DNA from: Intestinimonas timonensis
GTDB lineage: Bacteria; Bacillota; Clostridia; Oscillospirales; Oscillospiraceae
Assembly: GCF_900626145.1 (NCBI RefSeq)
Contig: NZ_LR130817.1
Coordinates: forward strand, 1,872,543 to 1,936,542
Direction of reading: 5' to 3'
Length of the DNA stretch: 64,000 nucleotides
The translations under genes and the position numbers were made by a program. The notes below the pieces were generated by a model. That model ran no database searches, was not told where the DNA came from, and saw nothing but the letters and a program-made list of their open reading frames with translations. Positions within the stretch are counted from its first letter, which is position 1. Each line of letters opens with the position of its first letter. This document shows positions 8,639 to 17,968 of the stretch, piece by piece.

Positions 8639-9387
8639 GCAGCTATGAATCCCTGGCGCTGCGATATGACGCTCTTACCGCCGACGTGGACCACGAGGCT
8701 TGGGCCGACTATCTGGAAAAGCACTTTTCCCGCAGTCCGATCCCCATCCACACTGTCCTGGACTTGGCCTGCGGCACCGGCGCCATGACCTGCCTGCTGG
8801 CCCAGCGGGGCTATGAGATGATCGGCGTGGACCTGTCTGCGGAGATGCTCTCCGTGGCGACGGAAAAGGCGCAGGACCTCACCGGCGTCATCCCCCCCAT
8901 GTTCCTCCAGCAGCCTATGGAGGAGCTGGACCTCTACGGCACCATCGACGCCTGCGTCTGCTGCCTGGACAGCATCAACTATGTGACCCGTCCCAAGGCC
9001 TTGCTGCGGGCCTTTCAGCGGGTCCATCTCTTCCTGATGCCCGGCGGGCTCTTCCTCTTCGATGTCAACACCCCGGAGAAGCTGGAGGGGCTGGACGGCG
9101 GCATGTTCATCGATGAGACCGATGACACCTACTGTGTCTGGCGGGCGGACTATGCCCGTCGGAGCAGAATCTGCACCTACGGTTTCGACCTCTTCTTCCG
9201 CCAGGACGACGGACTCTGGCGCCGGGAGGAGGAAGTGCATCAGGAGAGGGCCTACACGCCGGAGGAGCTCACCGAGCTGCTTCGGACGGCTGGCTTCACT
9301 CACATCAAGCAGTATGGCGACCGAAAGATGCGGCCGCCCAAATCCGGCGAGGACCGGATATTTTTTGCAGCCCGAAAGGAACTATAA
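8635..9387 (+). CDS. Class I SAM-dependent methyltransferase
   Basis: This 250-residue protein carries the Rossmann-fold methyltransferase motif I (LDLACGTGAMT, near residue 42) and the acidic motif II (GVDLSAEML). A central FDVNTPEKL segment is typical of the Methyltransf_25 type found in Firmicutes. The substrate is unknown. It overlaps the YerC-like gene by four bases and precedes hslO by six bases, so all three probably form one operon. Confidence 0.85.
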   Translation: MSSYESLALRYDALTADVDHEAWADYLEKHFSRSPIPIHTVLDLACGTGAMTCLLAQRGYEMIGVDLSAEMLSVATEKAQDLTGVIPPMFLQQPMEELDLYGTIDACVCCLDSINYVTRPKALLRAFQRVHLFLMPGGLFLFDVNTPEKLEGLDGGMFIDETDDTYCVWRADYARRSRICTYGFDLFFRQDDGLWRREEEVHQERAYTPEELTELLRTAGFTHIKQYGDRKMRPPKSGEDRIFFAARKEL

Positions 9388-9393
9388 TATAGT

Positions 9394-10278
9394 ATGGATG
9401 AGATCGTACGCATGATTACCGGCGACGGCTCGGTAAAGGCCATTGCCATCACTGGAAAGGACTTGGTGGAGCGCGCCCGTCAGATCCATAAGCTCGCCCC
9501 CCTGGCCACCGCCGCTCTGGGCCGCAGCCTCATGGGCTGCTCCATGATCGGCGCACCCCTGAAGGAGGAGAAGGGCTCTGTCACCCTGCGCATCAAGGGA
9601 GGCGGTCCCCTTGGGAGCATCATTGCCGTGTCTGACTCCCAGGGCAACGTTCGGGGCTACCTGCAGAACGGCCAGGTGGAGCTGCCCCTGAAGGGGCCCG
9701 GCAAGCTGGACGTGGGTGCCGGCGTGGGCACCGACGGCTTTTTGACCCTCATTAAGGACATCGGCCTCAAGGAGCCCTATGTGGGCAGCGTCCCCCTGGT
9801 GAGCGGAGAGATCGCCGAGGACCTCACCGCCTACTTTGCTACCAGCGAGCAGATTCCCACAGCCTGCGGCCTGGGCGTACTGGTGGACACCGACCAGTCC
9901 GTCCTCTGTGCCGGCGGCTATATGCTCCAGCTCCTGCCCGGCGCCGACGATGCCGTCATCGACCGCCTGGAGGAGGCTGTCCGCAGGCTGGGACCCGTGA
10001 CTGAGGTATTACGTCAGGGCGCCGACGCCGCTGAGGTGCTGAACCGGCTGCTGGAGGGTATGGAGCCCGAGCTGCTGGAGCGCACCAGCGTCTCCTATAA
10101 GTGCTACTGTGACCGGGACCGGGTCTCCCAGGCCGTCATCAGCCTAGGCAAGGAGGAACTGCGGGACATGATCGACAAGGAGGGCTCCGCCGACCTCACC
10201 TGCCAGTTCTGCGATAAGGTATACCACTTCTCCAAGGAGGAGTTGGAGGAGCTGTTGGCCTCCGCCACGGAGGACTGA
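9394..10278 (+). CDS. hslO: Hsp33 redox-regulated chaperone
   Basis: Hsp33 is a cytoplasmic holdase chaperone switched on by oxidation of four zinc-binding cysteines. The 294-residue product has the N-terminal domain typical of the family (GRSLMGCSMIGAPLKEEKG near residue 45) and the C-terminal zinc centre CYC followed 31 residues later by CQFC. Both Cys pairs are intact. It is the last gene of the three-gene operon with the YerC-like regulator and the methyltransferase. Confidence 0.95.
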   Translation: MDEIVRMITGDGSVKAIAITGKDLVERARQIHKLAPLATAALGRSLMGCSMIGAPLKEEKGSVTLRIKGGGPLGSIIAVSDSQGNVRGYLQNGQVELPLKGPGKLDVGAGVGTDGFLTLIKDIGLKEPYVGSVPLVSGEIAEDLTAYFATSEQIPTACGLGVLVDTDQSVLCAGGYMLQLLPGADDAVIDRLEEAVRRLGPVTEVLRQGADAAEVLNRLLEGMEPELLERTSVSYKCYCDRDRVSQAVISLGKEELRDMIDKEGSADLTCQFCDKVYHFSKEELEELLASATED

Positions 10279-10294
10279 GCTTCTCCCCTTTCCG

Positions 10295-10326
10295 CACTGG
10301 AAGGGCCCTGCTGGGCCCTTCCAGTG
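10295..10326 (+). terminator. Strong hairpin after hslO (possible terminator)
   Basis: A 14-bp perfect stem CACTGGAAGGGCCC / GGGCCCTTCCAGTG with a four-base loop follows the hslO stop. No T-run follows, so it may be a mRNA-stabilising hairpin or a weak terminator. Confidence 0.5.
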
Positions 10327-10364
10327 GGCTGGAAAGAAAAAATGAAAAAATTTGATTTTTAGTG

Positions 10365-10393
10365 TTGACAGATCGGGATCTGCTTGCTATAAT
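10365..10393 (+). promoter_or_regulatory. Consensus promoter of the tRNA cluster
   Basis: TTGACA, 17 bases, TATAAT: a perfect consensus match about 35 bp upstream of the first tRNA, as expected for a strongly expressed stable RNA operon. Confidence 0.9.
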
Positions 10394-10425
10394 AACTTTC
10401 GCCGTCTGACGAGAGCGGCCAACAG

Positions 10426-10501
10426 GGGAGCATAGCTCAGCTGGGAGAGCGCATGCCTTACAAGCATGATGTCACAGGTTCGAGCCCTGTTGTTCCCACC
10501 A
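10426..10501 (+). tRNA. tRNA-Val (TAC)
   Basis: The 76-base cloverleaf has acceptor arms GGGAGCA / TGTTCCC, D arm with AGCTCAG, anticodon TAC within CTTACAA, the TTCGAGC T loop, and an encoded CCA. Confidence 0.95.
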
Positions 10502-10525
10502 TAGGTCCTGAACCCAAAGCAAAAT

Positions 10526-10602
<77 letters not shown>

Positions 10603-10605
10603 TTT

Positions 10606-10681
10606 GCCTCTGTAGCTCAGTTGGTAGAGCAGGGGACTGAAAATCCCCGTGTCGCTGGTTCGATTCCGGCCGGAGGCACCA
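10606..10681 (+). tRNA. tRNA-Phe (GAA)
   Basis: The 76-base cloverleaf has acceptor arms GCCTCTG / CGGAGGC, anticodon GAA in CTGAAAA, T loop TTCGATT, and an encoded CCA. It begins three bases after tRNA-Asp. Confidence 0.95.
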
Positions 10682-10686
10682 GAATT

Positions 10687-10719
10687 TCTCCGGAGGATTC
10701 TTCGGGTATCCTCCGGAGA
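10687..10719 (+). terminator. Hairpin after tRNA-Phe
   Basis: The 12-bp perfect stem TCTCCGGAGGAT / ATCCTCCGGAGA is followed by a broken pyrimidine run. It may terminate the first three tRNAs or guide processing. Confidence 0.5.
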
Positions 10720-10777
10720 GATTTCCTTCTTCCCTAGCATGAAACGCAGATCATCAGCATAACATGTACTGTGATTT

Positions 10778-10853
10778 GCAGGTGTAGCTCATCTGGTAGA
10801 GCGCCACCTTGCCAAGGTGGAGGTAGCGAGTTCGAGCCTCGTCACCTGCTCCA
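10778..10853 (+). tRNA. tRNA-Gly (GCC)
   Basis: The 76-base cloverleaf has acceptor arms GCAGGTG / CACCTGC, anticodon GCC in TTGCCAA, T loop TTCGAGC, and an encoded CCA. Confidence 0.95.
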
Positions 10854-10860
10854 GCAAATG

Positions 10861-10890
10861 ATAACAGAAGCAAGCGATTGCTTCTGTTAT
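10861..10890. repeat. Perfect inverted repeat between two tRNA genes
   Basis: ATAACAGAAGCAA and its exact complement (13 bp) enclose a four-base loop GCGA. It lies seven bases after tRNA-Gly and six before tRNA-Cys. It lacks a T-run, so an RNA-processing or spacing role is as likely as termination. Confidence 0.7.
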
Positions 10891-10896
10891 CCATAT

Positions 10897-10970
10897 GGCG
10901 ACATAGCCAAGTGGTAAGGCAGAGCTCTGCAAAAGCTCCACCCCCAGTTCGAGTCTGGGTGTCGCCTCCA
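10897..10970 (+). tRNA. tRNA-Cys (GCA)
   Basis: The 74-base cloverleaf has acceptor arms GGCGACA / TGTCGCC, anticodon GCA in CTGCAAA, T loop TTCGAGT, and an encoded CCA. Confidence 0.95.
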
Positions 10971-10988
10971 TATTGTAAAAAAGGTATA

Positions 10989-11025
10989 GATGCCGTAGGC
11001 TTACAGCCTACGGCATCAACCTTTT
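10989..11025 (+). terminator. Terminator of the tRNA cluster
   Basis: A 13-bp perfect stem GATGCCGTAGGCT / AGCCTACGGCATC with a TAC loop is followed by AACCTTTT. Confidence 0.8.
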
Positions 11026-11354
11026 CCGGGTTTTTACCCCCCTCAAATTCAGGGTTTGAACAATAGATGACATAGGCTATTCCGGTGGATGAGCAAAGAT
11101 TTGAACCACTATGCTGCCACCATTTTGCAGGATTATATGCCGGTGCCCTTTTTGAAAGCGTTTTTTTCAAAAAAGACACCGTTTTTCAGACTAAAAAGAT
11201 TCACAAAATTATGGGCACCGTTTTGTTGGTTAGGGAGAACCATCAGAGTGGCGCCCTTTTTTGTTTTCCCAAAATTCAAAAAGGGCACCATTCGACGCAG
11301 GATATCAATGCACGAGGCAATTAAGCATTGTGGTTTGTTTTCCGAATTATACTA
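11026..11354. other. Non-coding gap between tRNA cluster and IS5 element
   Basis: No credible gene is seen. Short open frames here do not have ribosome sites or family motifs. A 14-base phrase (AAAGGGCACC / GGGCACCG variants) recurs loosely, suggesting decayed repeat sequence. It does not continue the leucine-rich-repeat gene broken on the other side of the IS element. Confidence 0.4.
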
Positions 11355-11384
11355 GGGCTTGTTTGAAAAAAGGCGGAGATTGTG

Positions 11385-11840
11385 CTAAAGCAACAAAATA
11401 GCGATGGAGGCAAGATACACAAAGGCTAGGAAGGAAGCATCCGACTTGTCATATCTGGTGGCGATTCTGCGAAACCACTTGATTTTCTGGAAAAAACACT
11501 CCACCAGATGGCGTTCTTTATACAGATGCCAGTCAACCGGCCAGGGATCGGAAACGTTGCTTTGCGGCGGGATCACATAGCTGGCCCCGTGCGCTGAGAT
11601 ATATTCCCGAATCGTCCGGGCACCATAGGCCCGGTCTGCCAGCACGGCACTCCCGCCGATTCTGACCTTTTTCAGCAGTTCAACAGCGTGAACCGAATCG
11701 TGGTCATTTCCAGCGGAGAGAAGGAACTCCACCGGGTTTCCCAGACCGTCTACGACAGCGTGGAGCTTTGTGTTCCACCCGCCTTTGGTACGGCCAACCG
11801 CCTTATCCGCCGTTTTTTTCCCCGCCATTTGCGCTTTCAT
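11385..11840 (-). CDS. IS5-family transposase, second frame (catalytic C-terminal part)
   Basis: This frame holds the rest of the DDE nuclease domain: the second Asp in AVLADRAYGA and the Glu in HLVECFFQKIKWFRR. It overlaps the first frame by 38 bases and lies in the +1 frame relative to it. The A7 run (GGGGAAAAAAACGG on the minus strand) in the overlap is a likely slippage site, so the full transposase would be made by frameshifting or transcript slippage. The formal start (ATG at 11840) is probably not used in isolation. Confidence 0.85.
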   Translation of the reverse strand: MKAQMAGKKTADKAVGRTKGGWNTKLHAVVDGLGNPVEFLLSAGNDHDSVHAVELLKKVRIGGSAVLADRAYGARTIREYISAHGASYVIPPQSNVSDPWPVDWHLYKERHLVECFFQKIKWFRRIATRYDKSDASFLAFVYLASIAILLL

Positions 11841-12150
11841 GCACCTTTACGCAAGTGGAGTCCATGCTCAGGTTCTCCATATCCGCGTCCGCAGACCGTG
11901 TGTGGAATACCGCTTCCAGAGTGCCCTCATTCCGCCATTTGGCGAATCTTGCGTATATAGACTGCCAAGGACCATAGGTCGCCGGCAGCTCACGCCACTG
12001 CGCACCGCTCCGGACGATCCAGAGCATTCCGTTGAGCATGATCCCGCTATCCTTCCGGGGACGACCCCGCTTTCCCGTTTCTTCCGGTGGCAGCAGCGGC
12101 TTGATTCGTTCCCATTGTTCTTTTGTTAATTCATATCGTTTCATGCTCAT
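11803..12150 (-). CDS. IS5-family transposase, first frame
   Basis: The 115-residue N-terminal part has the IS5-type DNA-binding domain (YELTKEQWERIKPLLPP) and the first catalytic Asp in LSMDSTCVKVHE. It ends in the A7-containing overlap with the second frame. Alone it lacks the other two catalytic residues, though such short products can act as regulators of transposition. Confidence 0.85.
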   Translation of the reverse strand: MSMKRYELTKEQWERIKPLLPPEETGKRGRPRKDSGIMLNGMLWIVRSGAQWRELPATYGPWQSIYARFAKWRNEGTLEAVFHTRSADADMENLSMDSTCVKVHESANGGEKNGG

Positions 12151-12201
12151 AGCTTCGCATAACTTGGTTTCTTGTGCAACTTTTATTTTTCAAACAAGGC
12201 C

Positions 12202-12616
12202 TAGTAAGACTCGTGCATCCGCTGAACCCATGTAGCGATATCCCAGTTAGGCTGTCTGGCAGAGAAACGGAAGTCAAATTGATGCAATCTTGGAATGCAT
12301 ATGAGCACATGAGAAGGATCCCTTCTCCAATCACCACCGAGCGAATCTCGTCCCGGTACTTGTACCAAGCCGTATCCTCTGCACTCCAGTCGGGTTTTAC
12401 TGTGTTGGGACCTTCATCGTACATATATCCATCACCATTGAAGGTCAGTGTACCCTCGCTGTCCAATGTCCAAGTCATATTCTCGCCGCAGATTCCGCTA
12501 TCCACGATCTCCGCCGCTTCCGCTTCCGGCAGCAGCCCGCCCAATGGGGTGCACAGCCCCAGGACCAGTGCCAGGGCGGTCAGAATGCTCAGAATCCGTC
12601 TTTTTCCCTCTCTCAT
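12202..12616 (-). pseudogene. BspA-type leucine-rich-repeat protein, truncated at IS5
   Basis: The remaining 5' part encodes a signal peptide (MREGKRRILSILTALALVLG, then an AEA cleavage region), a strand-rich segment (MTWTLDSEGTLTFNG) and the start of BspA-like repeats (AFQDCINLTSVSLPDSL, FSGCTSLT). The frame runs straight into the IS5 right end. The sequence beyond the left end of the element does not resume the repeats, so the 3' part is missing and not merely interrupted. ATG at 12616 follows GAGAGGA. It is 18 bp downstream of the large XRE gene, so it was probably in its operon. Confidence 0.8.
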
Positions 12617-12633
12617 GTTCCTCTCTCCTTTTC

Positions 12634-14079
12634 TTATGTCCCGCAGGTCCGCCCCAGCGCCTCCAGCTCCGCCGCCGTCTCCTCCGCCCCCAAAGCCTGG
12701 GCGCTGGCGGGCAGGTGGGTGAGCCAGCCGTGGAAGGCCCGGCACAGGTCGGGCTCCTTTACCTGGACGGAGCAGAAGCCGTCCTGGAGCGGGAATCGCT
12801 CTGTGGTGAAGAAACCCACCCCCGAGCGCTGGGAGGTGGTCATGCTCAGGTAGTCGGGGAAGGTTCCCGACGACAGGATACGGCCGGTGATGTCCCCGCT
12901 GTGGATGTGCCCGGCCAGGGCGTTCAGCAGCTGCCGCCGCGTCTCAGGCGGGAAAGGCGCCACAAAGGCCACCGGGAAGTCGTCCAGGGAGCCGGTTTGA
13001 CAAAACCGCTCCACCCCGCTGCGGGTGAAGAGGGTGTAGAACCGCTCCACCGACCGCAGCCGTCTGAACCGCTTCCGAGCCACCTCCTCCAGCCGGTCGT
13101 GGAAGGGCAGCTCTGACCGCAGGTACCAGCCGATGGTGGCCTCGTCGTAGAACCGGCCGAAGCAGGGCTGGTCCATGACCATGTAAAAGCCGTCGTCGTC
13201 GGTGCAGCCGTCATAGGACTCCAAAATCTCCACCGGGTCGGCGGTGTACTGGATCAGGGGGTGACAACGCTCCAGCAGGGTCTGGAAATGCCGGTGGTAG
13301 CCCTCCACCTGGTCCTCCCCCCGCAGGAGCATAGCCTGTCCTCCGCTTTCCGAGAGACAGACCACACAGCCGTGGGTCACCAGGAAATAGGGGTAGGGGT
13401 CGGTATATCGGGCGGCCAGGGTGTCGTCGTAATAGTAGTAGGGGTGGTAGTGCCGCTTGGACAGCAGACAGATGGGGAAAATGCTGCAAAAACACCCCAG
13501 ATTGTGGAGGTTGATGTCCTCCGCCGCCCCGGAGGCGTCGAAGGCGATGATCTGCCGCACCTCCGCCCCCATACGGCCGTCCAGATATCGGCGCAGCAGC
13601 TCCCCCGCCAGAAAGGCGTCGGTGGGCGGCACCGTCAGCTCCACCCGGGCGTCTGGCCGGGTGAGCTCCTGGGAGCGCACCATCCGCAGCAGGGGCTGCA
13701 CGTTGGTGGTGCCGTTGAAGATAGACCGCCGCCCGGCGTAGCCCTCTAGGTCCAGCAGCAGCCGGCTCTCCTCAAAGGCCGGCGGGGCGAAGTCCAGTTC
13801 GGCCAGATCGGCGAACATCCGGCCCACCATGGCACGGGAGCGGCGAATGCCCTCCTTTTCAAACTGGGCATCGTAGCAGTCCCGCAGCCGCCTCTCCTCA
13901 TCCGGGGTCAGGCGCAGGTGGTTAATGAGACCGTCCAGTGCGTCATAGGGCAGCACCCGCTGGCCCGCCAAGGTCTTGGAGAGGGCCGTCCGCTCCACGC
14001 CTGACAGCCGCGCCAGCGCTGAAATGTTCATCTGCCTGACTTGTATCAAATCCCGGAGGTACTGGCTGAAAAGCTGCAT
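12634..14079 (-). CDS. Large XRE-type helix-turn-helix protein of unknown role
   Basis: The 481-residue product begins with an XRE/Cro-like helix-turn-helix (residues about 5-60: ISALARLSGVERTALSKTLAG). The remaining 400 residues are a cytoplasmic-looking domain with several Trp/Tyr-rich strands and no motif I can name. The arrangement suggests a one-component regulator with a large sensory or effector domain. It lies just upstream of the truncated leucine-rich-repeat gene and could control it or be co-expressed with it. The ATG at 14079 follows GAGGTGGAG. A TGG-TATACT extended -10 lies about 50 bp upstream. Confidence 0.7.
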   Translation of the reverse strand: MQLFSQYLRDLIQVRQMNISALARLSGVERTALSKTLAGQRVLPYDALDGLINHLRLTPDEERRLRDCYDAQFEKEGIRRSRAMVGRMFADLAELDFAPPAFEESRLLLDLEGYAGRRSIFNGTTNVQPLLRMVRSQELTRPDARVELTVPPTDAFLAGELLRRYLDGRMGAEVRQIIAFDASGAAEDINLHNLGCFCSIFPICLLSKRHYHPYYYYDDTLAARYTDPYPYFLVTHGCVVCLSESGGQAMLLRGEDQVEGYHRHFQTLLERCHPLIQYTADPVEILESYDGCTDDDGFYMVMDQPCFGRFYDEATIGWYLRSELPFHDRLEEVARKRFRRLRSVERFYTLFTRSGVERFCQTGSLDDFPVAFVAPFPPETRRQLLNALAGHIHSGDITGRILSSGTFPDYLSMTTSQRSGVGFFTTERFPLQDGFCSVQVKEPDLCRAFHGWLTHLPASAQALGAEETAAELEALGRTCGT

Positions 14080-14256
14080 ATCTCCACCTCAAATCCCATG
14101 ATATGGATTTTTATTTATTATTTAGTATACCACAGAACCCTTTTGCCGGGTGTGCAGAAAAGAAACGATTTTACCGCACACACCAGCGCACACTGTTCAC
14201 CGGCCCCGCTGGGCAGTTTTCATAAGAAGAAGCCCCATATCCGACGGGATTTTCAC

Positions 14257-14285
14257 TTGACAGCCGGCGGGAAATGTTGTATCAT
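14257..14285 (+). promoter_or_regulatory. Promoter of the ylxM-ffh operon
   Basis: TTGACA, 17 bases, TATCAT, about 50 bp upstream of the ylxM start. Confidence 0.8.
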
Positions 14286-14336
14286 ACTACTCGTGTAAAG
14301 CCGTCATGCTTTACAAGACGGAACGGAGGTGCCGCA

Positions 14337-14705
14337 ATGAAGAACCAGGCCTATCGGATGGCAATGCTCTATGATTTCTACGGCGACCTGCTCACCGACC
14401 GTCAGAAAGAGTTTTACGACCTCTATTACAATGAGGACCTCTCCCTGGCTGAGATTGCTGAAAACTACGGCATCACCCGCCAGGGCGTCCGTGACGTCAT
14501 TGTCCGGGCGGAGGCCTATCTCACCGAGATCGAGGACAAGACCGGCCTCATCCGCCGGTTTCACACCATGCAGGGCCAGCTCCGTGAGGTGGCCGACTGC
14601 GCCCAGAAGGTCCTGGACCTGAATGACGCCAAGCTGGGCAGCGACGAGCTGGAGACCCTGGCCGGGCGCATCAAGTCCCTGGCCGACACCCTGATTCAGG
14701 AGTGA
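14337..14705 (+). CDS. ylxM: YlxM, SRP-associated helix-turn-helix protein
   Basis: The 122-residue YlxM-family protein has the signature LTDRQKEFYDLYYNEDLSLAE followed by ENYGITRQGVRDVI (cut here to show two parts). In Firmicutes it is encoded with ffh and is thought to assist the signal recognition particle. I chose ATG 14337 after ACGGAGGTG; the frame extends upstream without a ribosome site. It ends four bases before ffh. Confidence 0.93.
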   Translation: MKNQAYRMAMLYDFYGDLLTDRQKEFYDLYYNEDLSLAEIAENYGITRQGVRDVIVRAEAYLTEIEDKTGLIRRFHTMQGQLREVADCAQKVLDLNDAKLGSDELETLAGRIKSLADTLIQE

Positions 14706-14708
14706 CCT

Positions 14709-16067
<1,359 letters not shown>

Positions 16068-16147
16068 GTTGGTCCGTACCGGCGGAGGATTCTCCTGTGG
16101 TACTGCCATATAAGGAATTTTGAAAGATCATTTGGAGGTGACGATAC

Positions 16148-16384
16148 ATGGTTAAAATCAGACTGCGTCGCATGGGCGCCAAGAAGGCTCCCTTCTATCG
16201 CATCGTGGTGGCCGACTCCCGCTATCCCCGTGATGGCCGTTTCATCGAGGAGATCGGTACCTACAACCCCACCACTGATCCCGCCGAGCTGAAGGTGGAC
16301 GTGGAGCGGGCTCAGGCCTGGATCAAGACCGGCGCTCAGCCCACTGAGACCGTGAAGGCTCTGCTGAAAAAGGCCGGCGTGTAA
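16148..16384 (+). CDS. rpsP: 30S ribosomal protein S16
   Basis: The 78-residue protein has the S16 signature [20 protein letters not shown] and the [13 protein letters not shown] segment. ATG at 16148 follows GGAGGTGA. It is part of the ffh-rpsP-khpA-rimM-trmD order common in Firmicutes. Confidence 0.97.
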   Translation: MVKIRLRRMGAKKAPFYRIVVADSRYPRDGRFIEEIGTYNPTTDPAELKVDVERAQAWIKTGAQPTETVKALLKKAGV

Positions 16385-16401
16385 GCCGACAGGAGGCGCA
16401 C

Positions 16402-16632
16402 ATGAAAGAGCTTCTTACCTATGTGGCTCAGAACCTTGTGGAGCACCCGGAGGCCGTTTCGGTCACCGAGACCCAGGGGGACGGCGAGACTCTGCTGGAG
16501 CTTCGGGTAGCCCCCGAGGACATGGGCAAGGTCATCGGCCGTCAGGGCCGCATCGCAAAGGAGATCCGCACCCTGATGCGCTCTGTGGCCCAGCGGAAGG
16601 GAACCAGGGTTTCCGTCGAAATCGTCGACTGA
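16402..16632 (+). CDS. khpA: KH-domain RNA-binding protein KhpA (YlqC)
   Basis: This 76-residue protein is a single KH domain with the GKVIGRQGRIAKEIRTL core loop. KhpA binds RNA, often with KhpB (Jag), and affects cell elongation and small-RNA function in Firmicutes. It starts 17 bases after rpsP with AGGAGG upstream. Confidence 0.93.
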   Translation: MKELLTYVAQNLVEHPEAVSVTETQGDGETLLELRVAPEDMGKVIGRQGRIAKEIRTLMRSVAQRKGTRVSVEIVD

Positions 16633-16664
16633 AAAGCGGCGGGCGTAAGTCCCGCCGCTTTTTC
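16632..16664 (+). terminator. Rho-independent terminator inside the ribosome-maturation operon
   Basis: AAAAGCGGCGGG pairs with CCCGCCGCTTTT and is followed by a T-rich run. Its position between khpA and rimM suggests partial read-through or a separate promoter for rimM-trmD. Confidence 0.85.
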
Positions 16665-16701
16665 TTTCATTGGGCCATCAGGCCGGAAAGGACTACACCA
16701 T

Positions 16702-17205
16702 ATGAAAAACAAATTTCTGGAGGCCGGGCAGATCGTCAACACCCACGGCATCCAGGGCGAGGTGAAGATCGTCCCCTGGTGCGACTCCCCGGAGTTCCTC
16801 TGCTCCTTCTCTACCTTATATATAGACGGCGCCCCCATCAAGGTCCTGGCCGCCCGGCCCCACAAGGGTAATGTTCTGGCCCGGCTGGAGGGGATCACCG
16901 ACGTGAACGCCGCCATGCGCCTGAAGGGCAAGACCCTTTCCATCGACCGCACCGGCGTGGAGCTCCCCGACGGCCGCCACTTCCTGGCCGACCTCATGGG
17001 CCTGGAGGTCCGGGACGCCGAGACCGGCGACGTGCTGGGCACCATCCACGACATCCTCACGCCCCCCGCCCACGAGGTCTACGTGGTCCGTGGCGGCGGC
17101 AAGGAGTATATGATCCCCGCTGTGGACGAGTTCGTCAAGGAGATCGACGTGGACGGCGGCTTCATCCGGGTCAAGCTCATCGAAGGGATGGCCAGCGATG
17201 TATAA
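16702..17205 (+). CDS. rimM: 16S rRNA processing protein RimM
   Basis: The 167-residue protein has the two RimM beta-barrel domains: the N-terminal AGQIVNTHGIQGEVKIVPW and the C-terminal PRC-like part (YMIPAVDEFVKEID). RimM binds S19 and helps mature the 30S head. It overlaps trmD by eight bases, so the two are translationally coupled. Confidence 0.95.
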   Translation: MKNKFLEAGQIVNTHGIQGEVKIVPWCDSPEFLCSFSTLYIDGAPIKVLAARPHKGNVLARLEGITDVNAAMRLKGKTLSIDRTGVELPDGRHFLADLMGLEVRDAETGDVLGTIHDILTPPAHEVYVVRGGGKEYMIPAVDEFVKEIDVDGGFIRVKLIEGMASDV

Positions 17206-17968
17206 TATCGACATCATGACCCTCTTCGACGAGACCGTGGGCGACATGATGAACGAGTCCATCCTGGGCCGGGCCCAGGAGCGTGACATTCTGCGCATCG
17301 AAGCCCACCAGATCCGGGACTACACCTTAAATAAGCAAAAGCAAGTGGACGACTACCCCTACGGCGGCGGCCACGGGGCGGTGATGCAGGCCGACCCCCT
17401 CTACCAGTGCTGGAAGCACATCACCGAAACCTACGGCCCCGGTCACACCATCTTCCTCTCCCCCGCCGGCAAGACCTTTACCCAGACTGAGGCAAAGCGC
17501 CTCCTCCGGGACTACGACCACCTGATCCTGGTGTGCGGCCACTATGAGGGCATCGATGAGCGCTTCATCGAAGAGTGCGTGGATGAGGAGATCTCCATCG
17601 GCGACTTTGTCCTCACCGGCGGCGAACTGCCCGCCATGGTGGTGGCCGACGCGGTGGCCCGGATGGTGCCCGGGGTTCTCTCTGACCCGGAGTGCTTCGA
17701 GGAGGAGAGCCACTGGAACGGCATGCTGGAGTACCCCCAGTACTCCCGTCCCGAGACCTGGCACGGCCGTACCGTCCCCCCCATCCTCCGCTCCGGCGAT
17801 CACAAGAACATCGCCCGCTGGCGGCGGAAGCAGAGCATCCTGCGGACCTGGCGTCGGCGGCCGGACCTCTACCAGAAGCTGGAGTTCACCTCCAAGGAGG
17901 ACAAAAAGCTCTTCGCCGAGCTCCAGTCAGAGGTGCCGGAATTGCCCCTTCCCGGGGCGGAGGACTGA
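17198..17968 (+). CDS. trmD: tRNA (guanine-N1-)-methyltransferase TrmD
   Basis: TrmD methylates G37 of tRNAs to prevent frameshifting. The 256-residue protein shows YPYGGGHGAVM (normally DxxYGGGxGMVM), the knot residues LVCGHYEGIDERF, and SIGDFVLTGGELPA. Knot motifs are intact. The start ATG at 17198 lies inside the end of rimM. Confidence 0.96.
   Translation: MYNIDIMTLFDETVGDMMNESILGRAQERDILRIEAHQIRDYTLNKQKQVDDYPYGGGHGAVMQADPLYQCWKHITETYGPGHTIFLSPAGKTFTQTEAKRLLRDYDHLILVCGHYEGIDERFIEECVDEEISIGDFVLTGGELPAMVVADAVARMVPGVLSDPECFEEESHWNGMLEYPQYSRPETWHGRTVPPILRSGDHKNIARWRRKQSILRTWRRRPDLYQKLEFTSKEDKKLFAELQSEVPELPLPGAED

Larger units (their letters stand above)
11355..12201 (-). mobile_element. IS5-family insertion sequence
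   Basis: This is a complete 847-bp element. Its ends are near-perfect 16-bp inverted repeats: GGGCTTGTTTGAAAAA on the left and, read inward, GGCCTTGTTTGAAAAA on the right. The bases TA flank both ends. Inside are two overlapping transposase frames on the minus strand. Size, end sequence and the two-frame layout fit the IS427-type branch of IS5. Both reading frames look intact, so it may still be active. Confidence 0.9.

Noticed and set aside
10754..11179. A minus-strand frame across tRNA-Gly and tRNA-Cys
   Set aside because: Its residues (such as TRLELATSTLARW) are the usual false translation of tRNA genes.
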